Assembly: GCA_020720965.1 (NCBI GenBank)
Contig: DYNS01000002.1
Location: 1-34,539, forward strand
Length of the DNA: 34,539 nt
Reading direction: 5' to 3'
Origin: Anaerolinea sp.
Lineage (GTDB): Bacteria; Chloroflexota; Anaerolineae; Anaerolineales; Villigracilaceae
A model generated the notes under the pieces. The model saw only the letters and a program-made list of their open reading frames with translations. It was not told the DNA's origin and ran no database searches. The translations under genes and the position numbers were made by a program. Position 1 is the first letter of the stretch. Each line of letters begins with the position of its first letter. Positions 16,437 through 23,460 of this stretch are shown here, one piece after another.

Positions 16437-17140
16437 GCGGCTTTCTCCAGGGCTTGTTTGTAAAAGGTCAGCAGGTTGTTGCTGCCAAGTTGGGCGGGGG
16501 TGGCGGATGCCACAATTTGCCCGCGAGAGAGGACATCAAAACGGGTGGCGAGGTTTTCGGCGCGTGCCAGGTCGTGCGAGGTCATTACGACTGCGTGAGG
16601 TCCCTGCGTGGCGACATTTTTCAGGACGGTATCCAGCATTTCGGAGGCATCCTGGTCCAAACCGGTGTAGGGTTCGTCAAAGAGCATCACTTCCGGGTTG
16701 TGCAAAACGGCGCGGGCAATGGCAAGGCGCTGCTGCATTCCGCGTGAGAAGGTGCGAACCAGGTCACGGTGGCGGTTGGCAAGCCCCACCAGGCGCAGGA
16801 CTTCCTCGATGCGGCGGGCAGGTTGAGGCAGGTCGTACAGGTCGGCGTAGAAAGCCAGGTTTTCGGCGGCGGTCAGGTCGCCGTAGAGCAGGGGTTGGTG
16901 CGAAACAACCCCCAACCGGCGGCGGACGGCGGCAGCCTGGGCAGGCAGGTTGTACCCGGCGATTCTGACCACCCCCAAACTGGGGCGGGAAAGGGAAGCG
17001 AGGATACGCAAAAAGGTGGTTTTGCCCGCCCCATTGGGACCCAACAGGGCAACAAACTCGCCGGGCTGAACGGTGAAGTTCAGCCCGCGCAGAATGGTCT
17101 TTGCGCCAAATCGCTTTACGAGTTTGGTTACTTCTATCAT
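16433..17140 (-). CDS. ccmA: Heme exporter ABC-type ATPase CcmA
   Basis: A 235-residue ABC ATPase. Walker A is GPNGAGKTT at 34-42, the signature region is FSRGMQQRLAIAR (S-R-G-M-Q-Q in place of the usual LSGGQ, as is common for CcmA), Walker B is VMLFDEP and the H-loop is VVMTSHD. Its start overlaps the stop of the cytochrome gene upstream and its end overlaps ccmB. It drives release of heme-CcmE in cytochrome c maturation. Confidence 0.94.
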   Translation of the reverse strand: MIEVTKLVKRFGAKTILRGLNFTVQPGEFVALLGPNGAGKTTFLRILASLSRPSLGVVRIAGYNLPAQAAAVRRRLGVVSHQPLLYGDLTAAENLAFYADLYDLPQPARRIEEVLRLVGLANRHRDLVRTFSRGMQQRLAIARAVLHNPEVMLFDEPYTGLDQDASEMLDTVLKNVATQGPHAVVMTSHDLARAENLATRFDVLSRGQIVASATPAQLGSNNLLTFYKQALEKAA

Positions 17141-18984
17141 TTCCGCAGTTTTTCCTTCAGGTCGGCGCGGCGAGCCTGGTAGGCTTCTTGTTTTATCTTT
17201 CCGGCGCGGAATTGGTCATCCAGGGCGATGATGGCATCCAGAATCTCGCCTTCGTCCGTTTCCTCGTCATCTTCATCTTCTTCGTCCTGCTCTTCTTCCA
17301 ATGCGGCGCGGCGGCGGTCTCGCAGGTAAAAGGCGATTCCTACCCCTAACAGGGCGAAGCCCAATGCGCCAACCCCGATGATGATTGCCTGGGTGTTATC
17401 CACCCCGGCGGCGGAGGATGAATCGGCGTTTTTGGGCGCGCCGGACACCACAAAAGTAACCTGCCGATTGGCGGTGGCAAAGGTGGATGTCTGGAAGTTG
17501 CCGTTTTCGCCCATGGGGCGCAGTTCACCGGTTGTCAGCCCCTCGCCTTCGGCTTTCATGCCCTCTGGCACAATGATTGTGCCGGAAGTGACATTGAGGA
17601 CGAAGTCTTGCCGCACTTCCACTTCTTTGTCGTAAGGCAGGGTAAAGAGCGCCACAATGCCATATTGCTGCATGGAGGGCGGAATGACGAAGCCGGTTTC
17701 GGCGGGCAGGAATTGCCCACCCATGCCTGCATCTTCAAAACTGACGTTTTGCGCGCCCGCCGGGACGGTGATGAAGGGGATGGTCGTGCCGTCTGTTTCC
17801 ACCAGGACCGAGTTAGGCGAGCCGTTGGCAAAGGCGTACACCACCGAAACAGGAATCTGCCCGTTGGATGGGGTATCGAAGAAGAAGTGAATCTGCTGCA
17901 TTTCCAGGGTGGCGGTATCCGTCACCGTCTCGAAAACGGAAAGAGTGGGGAAACTCAGTTCAGTTTGACCCTCCTCCACCGTCAGCGGTTCGGTTTGGTA
18001 GGGAACGGTGAGGTAGGAGACTTCTGCGATGTACAGTTGCCCGGCAACCGGCTCTATGCCGGTGAAGCGGAATGCGCCGTTTTCAATTTTCGACTCCTGA
18101 TGAAAGGCTTCGGCAAAGGAGCCGGTTGTCATGTCGTGGTCGAAGGCGCGAAGGGTGACGGTTAGCCCCTCCGGCAGGATTCCGGTGCTGAGGTTGGATA
18201 CGGTGCCGCTAAAGGTGACTCCGCTGGGGGCTTGGGTCGGTTCTGCGGCAGCGGATTCGGTAGCGGGGGTTTCTTCGGCGGCGGGGGTGGCAGGCTGAGG
18301 TGTGGCGGTGGCTGCCAGAGCCGGGGCGGGGGCAAAGGTAAAGGCGCGGACGTAATCCGCTACGGCGTAGGCTTCTTCTTCTGCCAAGCCGCTGGCGGGC
18401 ATTTGGGGCGGTATGCCCTTTTGGATGAGGCTCACCAGGTCTTGCTGGCTAAGGGCTGCCAGGGTTTGCTGGTCTTGCAGGTTGGCGTTGGACAGGGCTG
18501 CGCCATCCGCACCGTGACATTGGGCGCAGGTGGATTGGTAGAGCGCCTCGCCCTGTGCCGGGTTGAGGCTAAGGGTGTAAGCGTAGGCGACTACGTCCCA
18601 GCGTTGTTGGTCGGTGAGGCTGGTGAAGCCGGGCATGAAGTTTTGAATGTTGCCCTGGCTGACAATGGTGAACCACTGCGCCGGGGAGGCTTTACGGGCA
18701 ATATCTGCCACGCCCAAGGGAGGGACGTTGACGGGCAGTTGGGCGGCTTGAGCGCCATCACCCATGCCTTGCTCGCCATGACAGGCGGCGCATTTTTGGG
18801 CGTAAATCTCGGCTCCGGCGGCGGCGTTGGGGGCAGCGGAAGGGTAGAGAGCGCCCAACGTGGGGGCAGGGGTGGGCGGCTGATAGTTGGGCGGGGGGGT
18901 AATATCTTCTGCCAGGGAGAAGTTGCAGGCAACGAGGAGGAAGGGCAGGAGAAGAAGAAGGAGGATGGAGGAGCGCAATTTCAT
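17137..18984 (-). CDS. Di-heme cytochrome c lipoprotein with beta-rich domain, membrane helix and charged cytoplasmic tail
   Basis: A 615-residue protein inside the ccm operon. Residues 1-20 are a lipoprotein signal ending in the lipobox LLVAC, so Cys 20 would be lipidated. Two cytochrome c domains follow: CAACH at 65-69 with a likely Met ligand in FMPGF, and CAQCH at 153-157 with QMPASGL. A Pro/Ala/Thr-rich linker leads to an extracellular beta-rich region beginning at SGTVSNLS, then one membrane helix (GVGALGFALLGVGIAFYL). The acidic tail ends in a SHOCT-like helix (IALDDQFRAGKIKQEAYQARR). The ATG at 18984 was chosen because the signal peptide starts there. It overlaps ccmA by four bases, and it may be a substrate of the neighbouring maturation machinery and an electron carrier. 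Confidence 0.82.
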   Translation of the reverse strand: MKLRSSILLLLLLPFLLVACNFSLAEDITPPPNYQPPTPAPTLGALYPSAAPNAAAGAEIYAQKCAACHGEQGMGDGAQAAQLPVNVPPLGVADIARKASPAQWFTIVSQGNIQNFMPGFTSLTDQQRWDVVAYAYTLSLNPAQGEALYQSTCAQCHGADGAALSNANLQDQQTLAALSQQDLVSLIQKGIPPQMPASGLAEEEAYAVADYVRAFTFAPAPALAATATPQPATPAAEETPATESAAAEPTQAPSGVTFSGTVSNLSTGILPEGLTVTLRAFDHDMTTGSFAEAFHQESKIENGAFRFTGIEPVAGQLYIAEVSYLTVPYQTEPLTVEEGQTELSFPTLSVFETVTDTATLEMQQIHFFFDTPSNGQIPVSVVYAFANGSPNSVLVETDGTTIPFITVPAGAQNVSFEDAGMGGQFLPAETGFVIPPSMQQYGIVALFTLPYDKEVEVRQDFVLNVTSGTIIVPEGMKAEGEGLTTGELRPMGENGNFQTSTFATANRQVTFVVSGAPKNADSSSAAGVDNTQAIIIGVGALGFALLGVGIAFYLRDRRRAALEEEQDEEDEDDEETDEGEILDAIIALDDQFRAGKIKQEAYQARRADLKEKLRK

Positions 18985-18995
18985 ACAGGTAACTT

Positions 18996-19505
18996 TCAGG
19001 AAATGGGTTTGCCGCAGGAGGGGCAGAAGCGGTCGGATTGGAGGACGGGTTTGCCACATTTGGGGCAGAACCCGCCAGACTTTTCTTTGCGGTTGGCGCG
19101 GCGGGCAGCAATGCGCTCTTCCAGGTCGTCTTCGCTGAGAGGGGAGGCATGGGCGGCAGAGTCGGCACGGCGGGCGGCGATGGCGGCTTCGATTCGGCTT
19201 TCCGCGTCTGAGGCGGGGGAGCCTGCCTGGGCTTCGTCCAGTTTTCTCAGGGTTTCGGATGCCATGCGGAGCAGTTCGGCACGCATGTTGGGGTAGTCTT
19301 CAGCGGGGATTTTGCCGAGGGTGTGGTCAAAGTCCAGTTCTTGCAGGGCGGTAAGTAGGCGGTCGCGTTCTGCCAGGAGGGAGGAGAGTTGATGTTCCTC
19401 GGCAGAGACAGAGCGGGCGCGGCGGTCTTCCCAAAAGGGGCGGGTGATGAACAAGCCGGTGATTACGATGACGGATAGGGTGAGAAAGATTGCTCCAAGT
19501 TCCAT
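18996..19505 (-). CDS. CcmI-like membrane protein with C-terminal zinc ribbon
   Basis: A 169-residue protein with a single N-terminal membrane helix (ELGAIFLTLSVIVITGLFI). The adjoining cytoplasmic coiled part (ERDRLLTALQELDFDHTLGK, then IPAEDYPNMRAELL) resembles the N-terminal half of CcmI/CycH. The C-terminus carries a double zinc-ribbon motif, CPKCGKP and CPSCGKP, 11 residues apart. The TPR part of a typical CcmI is missing. CcmI recruits apocytochrome to the heme ligation complex; a zinc ribbon there is unusual in the proteobacterial version. It lies between ccmG and the cytochrome gene with gaps of 7 and 11 bases. Confidence 0.7.
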   Translation of the reverse strand: MELGAIFLTLSVIVITGLFITRPFWEDRRARSVSAEEHQLSSLLAERDRLLTALQELDFDHTLGKIPAEDYPNMRAELLRMASETLRKLDEAQAGSPASDAESRIEAAIAARRADSAAHASPLSEDDLEERIAARRANRKEKSGGFCPKCGKPVLQSDRFCPSCGKPIS

Positions 19506-19512
19506 GCTGCCT

Positions 19513-20088
19513 CTATTTGAGAAGGGGGTCTATGATGGCGTGAATTTGGGCTTCGGATGAGAAGGGACCGACCTGCACGTACACCAGTTTGCCTTGCTGG
19601 TCTATGAAGTAGGTCTCTGGCACGCCTTTGATGCGAAAGAATTGGGAAATTTTGGTGCCGAGGTCGGGTCCGTTGGGGTAGGTGATGTCGAATTTTTGCA
19701 GGTAGCCGCGTGCTTCGGGTTCGGTATCCACATAGTCTGCGCCGAGGAAGACGACCTGCCCGCCGGGTTGGTAGGAACGCCAGGCGGCTTCCATATCGGC
19801 GGCTTCTTGTTCGCAGGGTTTGCACCAGGAAGCCCAAAAGTTGATGACTACGACCTTGCCGCGCAGTTCAGCAAAGCTGACCTGGGATTTGCCCTCGTAG
19901 GTGTAGCCGTCAAAGAGGGTGAGGGTGAAGTCTGGAATTTCGTCACCGGGTTGGACAGTTCCCTGTTGGGCGCGGCGCAAGCCCATTGCCACAATGGCAA
20001 GCAAGGCAAGCAGGGCTGCCCAAATGGTCACTTGCACCCAAATGGGGACTCCCCGGCGGGGGGCGGCAGTGTTGGGTTGAGTCGTCAT
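19513..20088 (-). CDS. ccmG: Thiol-disulfide oxidoreductase of the CcmG/ResA/TlpA type
   Basis: A 191-residue thioredoxin-fold protein anchored by one N-terminal helix (VTIWAALLALLAIVAMGL), with its active site outside. The motif WCKPC is at 88-92 (Cys 89 and Cys 92) and the cis-Pro loop is KGVPETYFID. It would reduce the CxxCH thiols of apocytochromes before heme attachment. The ATG at 20088 was chosen over a long upstream frame that runs antiparallel to nothing but overlaps ccmH; the upstream gene ends 14 bases before. ResA, TlpA and CcmG cannot be told apart by sequence alone; the operon favours CcmG. Confidence 0.9.
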   Translation of the reverse strand: MTTQPNTAAPRRGVPIWVQVTIWAALLALLAIVAMGLRRAQQGTVQPGDEIPDFTLTLFDGYTYEGKSQVSFAELRGKVVVINFWASWCKPCEQEAADMEAAWRSYQPGGQVVFLGADYVDTEPEARGYLQKFDITYPNGPDLGTKISQFFRIKGVPETYFIDQQGKLVYVQVGPFSSEAQIHAIIDPLLK

Positions 20089-20102
20089 GTCGCTTTCTCC
20101 TC

Positions 20103-20588
20103 TTACTTGCGTTTGTTCAGTTCTTCTTCCACCCGGCGCAGGTCGGCATCGCTGAGGCTGGGGGAGGCGGGGGGCTGGGCTTCGTCTGCTTCGAGGGGCA
20201 GGGGTTGGCGCATAGATTGGTAGGCGCGGTACAAGATGAAGATGCCAACCCCAAAGAGGGCAACCGGCATGAGGTAGATGAGCCAGTACCAACCCTGGCG
20301 CGGAGGTTCCGCCAAAACGCGAGCGCCGTACTGCTCCACGAAGTAATCCTGAATTTGTTCTTTGCTCCAGCCTTCCGAGAGTTTGAGCCGAATCAGTTCG
20401 CGCCATTGCTTGCAGGCTTCGGTGGGGCAGACATCCAACGGGGTGTTCTCGCAGACGGGGCAAAAGAGTTCTTTGGCAATGGCGTTCACTTCGTCATCGC
20501 TGGGGGTGGTTGCCTGGGCGGAGGCTACGCCAACCCAAAGGTTGAAGAGCAAAAAGACGAGCAGAAAAACGGCGAGGGGTTTCTTCAT
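20103..20588 (-). CDS. ccmH: Apocytochrome-reducing protein CcmH (CcmL/NrfF type)
   Basis: A 161-residue protein with a signal peptide (PLAVFLLVFLLFNLWVGVASA), the periplasmic CcmH helix bundle, and a C-terminal membrane helix (YWLIYLMPVALFGVGIFIL). The redox motif is CPVC at 43-46, as in LRCPxC of the family, followed by the recognisable GWSKEQIQDYFVEQYG segment. It has two further cysteines at 54 and 59 (LDVCPTEAC), not found in the Escherichia coli type. It lies six bases after ccmF and is expected to act with CcmG. Confidence 0.9.
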   Translation of the reverse strand: MKKPLAVFLLVFLLFNLWVGVASAQATTPSDDEVNAIAKELFCPVCENTPLDVCPTEACKQWRELIRLKLSEGWSKEQIQDYFVEQYGARVLAEPPRQGWYWLIYLMPVALFGVGIFILYRAYQSMRQPLPLEADEAQPPASPSLSDADLRRVEEELNKRK

Positions 20589-20594
20589 GGGGGC

Positions 20595-22697
20595 TTAGTC
20601 TCCGGGTTGGTATGCCGGGCGAGATTTGCGGGCGCGGGCGGGGGCGTGTTCCGGTTCTTCATCGGGCCAGGCGGCGATGAGGGTTCCGGCGATGAAGATG
20701 AATGAGCCGAGCCAGAGCCAGTTCACCAGGGGGTTGTGATAAACCTTGAAGGGCGCAATTTGGGAGGTTACGCCCTCCCAGTTGACGAGCAGGACATAGA
20801 GGTCATCTGCCAGGGTGGAGCGCACGCCGGGGATGGTCATGGGCTGCCCATCGGCGTATACGTCATAGCGAGGGTACAGTTCGGTGATGAATTTTCCGTC
20901 TCTAAAGACGCTCATCACGGCGCGAGTGACCCAGCGCCCGTCCTCCGCCTGAAATTGGGCAAGCGAATCGTATTGGACGGTGTACCCGGCGAGGGTGATG
21001 CTTTCTCCAACAGAGAGGCTTTGCTGGGTTTCGGTTTGGAACATCTCGATGCCGATGATGCCAATCGCCATCAAAATCACGCCCAGGTGAATGACGTAGC
21101 CGCCATAACGGCGGCGATTGCGACCTGCCAAACGCCACAGGGCAAGGAAAAAGTTCTCTTTTTGGGCGCGGCTGCGGGCGCGGGCGGCACGCCAAAATTC
21201 GTACAGGGTGATGGAGGTGGTGAGGGCGACAAAGGTCAAGCCGATGAGGGCGTAAATGTTACGGATGCCGAGCAAGAGCAGGGCAATGAGGGTGAGAACG
21301 GCAGGGATGGCGGGCTTCCAGAGCAGGCGGGCAATGCCCAGGGCGTAGCGTTTTTCCATCTCCATGCCGTTTTGGTTTGCCAGGTTGCTCAGGCTGACAT
21401 GACCCCAGGCGGAAAGGGGCGCAATGCCCATGAGAAGGACGAGGGCGGCAAAAAGAGGCCCGGCGGCGCGTTCATAGTAGGGTGGACCTACGGTCACTTT
21501 GGCGCCGGTTGCCAGTTCACTCACCAGGGGCGAGATGACCCCCCAAAAGCAAATGCCGAGGATGCCCATGAAGAGCAGGTTGTTGAGCAAAAACAGGGCT
21601 TCACGCGAGAACATGGAGTGCATTTGCCCCTCGGCTTTCAGGCTGTCCCAGCGGTAGATGAGCAAGGCAACCGAGATGACGAAGGTCGCGCCGATGAAGA
21701 TGAAGAAAGCCGGACCAATGGCGCTTTTGGCAAAAGCGTGAACCGAAGAAAGCACGCCAGAACGGGTGAGGAAGGTGCCAAAGACGACCAGGGCATAGGT
21801 GAGGATGACGAGAATCATGTTCCAGTGCTTCAGCATCCCGCGCTTTTCTTGAATCATCACCGAGTGCAGGAAGGCTGTGCCGGTGAGCCAGGGCATGAAA
21901 GCCGCGATTTCCACCGGGTCCCAGCCCCAGTAGCCGCCCCAGCCCAAAACGTCATACGCCCAACGCCCGCCCAGAACCAGCCCCAGGGAGAGGAAGACCC
22001 AGGCAACGAGAGTCCAGCGGCGGGTAATGCGAATCCAGCGGTCATCGGTGCGCCCGGTGACGAGGGCGGCAATGGCGAAGGCATAGGGAATGACGAAGGA
22101 GACGAATCCCAGATAGAGCATGGGGGGGTGAATAATCATGCCGGGGTGACGCAGGAGGGGATTCAGCCCGTTGCCGTTTTCCGGGGTAAAGGCAATGCCG
22201 TTTTCCGGCTTGAAGGTGTAGGCGGCTACGCCCTCAAAGGTTTGCCAAAAACGGGCAAAGGGATTCTCAAAAAAGACGTTTAGCCCCAAAAAGAAAGCCA
22301 TCGTTACCGAGGAAACCAGGATGACCCAGGGCAGGAACTCGCGGTCTCTATCCCACTTGCGGAGGGTGACGGCGGTGGTGAAGGCTGCCATGAGCCAGGA
22401 CCAGAAGAGAAGCGAGCCAGATTGCCCGCCCCAGAGCGCGGTCACTTTGAGGTAGGTGGGCATATCCAGGCTGGTGACTTCGTAAACGAATTTGACGTTG
22501 AAATCTCCGGTGGCGAGGAGGTAGGTTAAATCCAACGCCGCCAGGGTGAGGAGGGGGAAGGAAAGCAACATGGCTAGGCGGGCGCTTTCCACCCATTTGG
22601 GCTGGGCGGCAAAATGACCGTAAAGCGCCGCAGCGATGGTGTAAATGGCTAAGACAAAGGTTATGACTAAAATGGCGAAACCAAAATCGGCTAACAT
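20595..22697 (-). CDS. ccmF: Cytochrome c heme lyase subunit CcmF
   Basis: A 700-residue membrane protein of the CcmF family with about 13-15 helices. The tryptophan-rich heme-handling segment WGGYWGWDPVE is near residue 250 and is preceded by the His-containing loop (HPGMIIHPPMLYLGFV) that supplies a heme ligand. The HSVMIQEKRGMLKHWN and FLTRSGVLSSVHAFA blocks also fit. CcmF, with CcmH, attaches heme to the apocytochrome. I use the ATG at 22697, with GGGAGAG six bases ahead, in place of a TTG two codons upstream. Confidence 0.96.
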   Translation of the reverse strand: MLADFGFAILVITFVLAIYTIAAALYGHFAAQPKWVESARLAMLLSFPLLTLAALDLTYLLATGDFNVKFVYEVTSLDMPTYLKVTALWGGQSGSLLFWSWLMAAFTTAVTLRKWDRDREFLPWVILVSSVTMAFFLGLNVFFENPFARFWQTFEGVAAYTFKPENGIAFTPENGNGLNPLLRHPGMIIHPPMLYLGFVSFVIPYAFAIAALVTGRTDDRWIRITRRWTLVAWVFLSLGLVLGGRWAYDVLGWGGYWGWDPVEIAAFMPWLTGTAFLHSVMIQEKRGMLKHWNMILVILTYALVVFGTFLTRSGVLSSVHAFAKSAIGPAFFIFIGATFVISVALLIYRWDSLKAEGQMHSMFSREALFLLNNLLFMGILGICFWGVISPLVSELATGAKVTVGPPYYERAAGPLFAALVLLMGIAPLSAWGHVSLSNLANQNGMEMEKRYALGIARLLWKPAIPAVLTLIALLLLGIRNIYALIGLTFVALTTSITLYEFWRAARARSRAQKENFFLALWRLAGRNRRRYGGYVIHLGVILMAIGIIGIEMFQTETQQSLSVGESITLAGYTVQYDSLAQFQAEDGRWVTRAVMSVFRDGKFITELYPRYDVYADGQPMTIPGVRSTLADDLYVLLVNWEGVTSQIAPFKVYHNPLVNWLWLGSFIFIAGTLIAAWPDEEPEHAPARARKSRPAYQPGD

Positions 22698-22712
22698 ACT
22701 CAACTCTCCCGA

Positions 22713-22745
22713 AAAACAGGTGACAGTTGCCTGGCAACTGTCACC
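22713..22745 (-). terminator. Hairpin with T-run inside the ccm operon, between ccmE and ccmF
   Basis: GGTGACAGTTGCC and GGCAACTGTCACC form a 13-bp perfect inverted repeat at 22719-22745. On the minus strand it is followed by TGTTTTTC, as in an intrinsic terminator. It lies between the end of ccmE (22781) and the start of ccmF (22697), so it could reduce transcription of the rest of the operon or end some transcripts. Confidence 0.75.
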
Positions 22746-22780
22746 CTTGTTTGGAATGGATGCGGGGGCAGCCCCTCGCT

Positions 22781-23272
22781 TTAGTTTTCGCTCGCCGCTT
22801 GTTCCGGCACGGCTTCTTCATATTTGGTGGGGCATTTTAGCAGGAGTTCATCGGCGTAAAAAATGCCATCCTCGCCCAAGTGACCGGTCATAATTGCCTG
22901 GGCTTCATCGCGCAGCAGGTCGGGTTTGGGACCGGTGTAGGCAACCTGCAAGCGGGCGCGGGAGGGGTCTATAACCGCCTGGTGCAACACCTCCGCCAAA
23001 CCGCCTTGCAGTTCAATTTCGGCGTTGTTGCCGGTAACGTGGGCGACTGTAAAACTCAGCCCCAGGGTTTCGGGGTCGTAGGCAACGCTATCCCCCATCA
23101 CCGCGCCAGAGACGCGGATGTTCTTCCCCTGCACTTCGGCGCTTTTGGCGTTTAGTTCTTCCACCGTCATAAAGTATTGAGCGCTCGCCTGGGTGGACGA
23201 GACAATCAGATAAACCACAGCGGCGAGCATGAGAACGCCGCCCAGAATAAATTTGGTGCGAGGCGATTGCAT
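22781..23272 (-). CDS. ccmE: Heme chaperone CcmE, CxxxY variant
   Basis: A 163-residue protein with one N-terminal anchor helix and the OB-fold CcmE domain (FMTVEELNAK, NIRVSGAVMGDS, YTGPKPDLL). In the canonical protein the C-terminal segment LxKHDENY binds heme covalently through His. Here the aligned block HLGEDGIFYADELLLKCPTKY has Cys 147 in place of that His, followed by three residues and Tyr 151, the CxxxY variant described for some archaeal and deltaproteobacterial CcmE. It carries heme from CcmC to CcmF. ATG 23272 follows AGGAGA by eight bases and is the first gene of the run. Confidence 0.93.
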   Translation of the reverse strand: MQSPRTKFILGGVLMLAAVVYLIVSSTQASAQYFMTVEELNAKSAEVQGKNIRVSGAVMGDSVAYDPETLGLSFTVAHVTGNNAEIELQGGLAEVLHQAVIDPSRARLQVAYTGPKPDLLRDEAQAIMTGHLGEDGIFYADELLLKCPTKYEEAVPEQAASEN

Positions 23273-23327
23273 AAGGTTTTCTCCTGAGTAAAAATGGGGC
23301 GTGTAAGACAAAGCAAGGACGTTAAGG

Positions 23328-23333
23328 ATTCTA
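23328..23333 (-). promoter_or_regulatory. Possible -10 box of the ccm operon
   Basis: TAGAAT on the minus strand is placed to start transcription near 23321, 49 bases before the ccmE ATG. No -35 hexamer is seen at 16-18 bases, as expected for an activator-dependent promoter. Confidence 0.4.
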
Positions 23334-23376
23334 CACACTTAGATTAAGGCTTGCTGAAAAGCCCCCCACGTCCTAA

Positions 23377-23390
23377 GTGACAAATGTCAC
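23377..23390. promoter_or_regulatory. CRP/FNR-family-like operator upstream of ccmE
   Basis: GTGACAAATGTCAC is a GTGA-N6-TCAC palindrome (six-base arms around AA) that matches the core of the CRP consensus TGTGA-N6-TCACA. Its centre is about 62 bases upstream of the predicted ccmE transcript start, near the class-I activator position of -61.5. Confidence 0.5.
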
Positions 23391-23403
23391 AAAATTTGTA
23401 TTA

Positions 23404-23443
23404 TTTAGCCCTCACCGGGGTAAAGCAAAGGGTGAGGGCTAAA
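23404..23443. terminator. Hairpin ending the panB-panE-zinc-ribbon run
   Basis: TTTAGCCCTCACC and GGTGAGGGCTAAA (13 bp) enclose a 14-base loop. It lies just downstream of the minus-strand gene ending at 23461. The T-run after it on the minus strand is interrupted, so it is a moderate terminator. Confidence 0.55.
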
Positions 23444-23460
23444 AAACAGTTGACCTACGT

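Noticed and set aside
20736-22283. A 515-codon plus-strand frame opposite ccmF
   Set aside because: It is an antisense shadow of ccmF, whose motifs and membrane pattern are unmistakable; the shadow is Gly- and Gln-rich with no family features.
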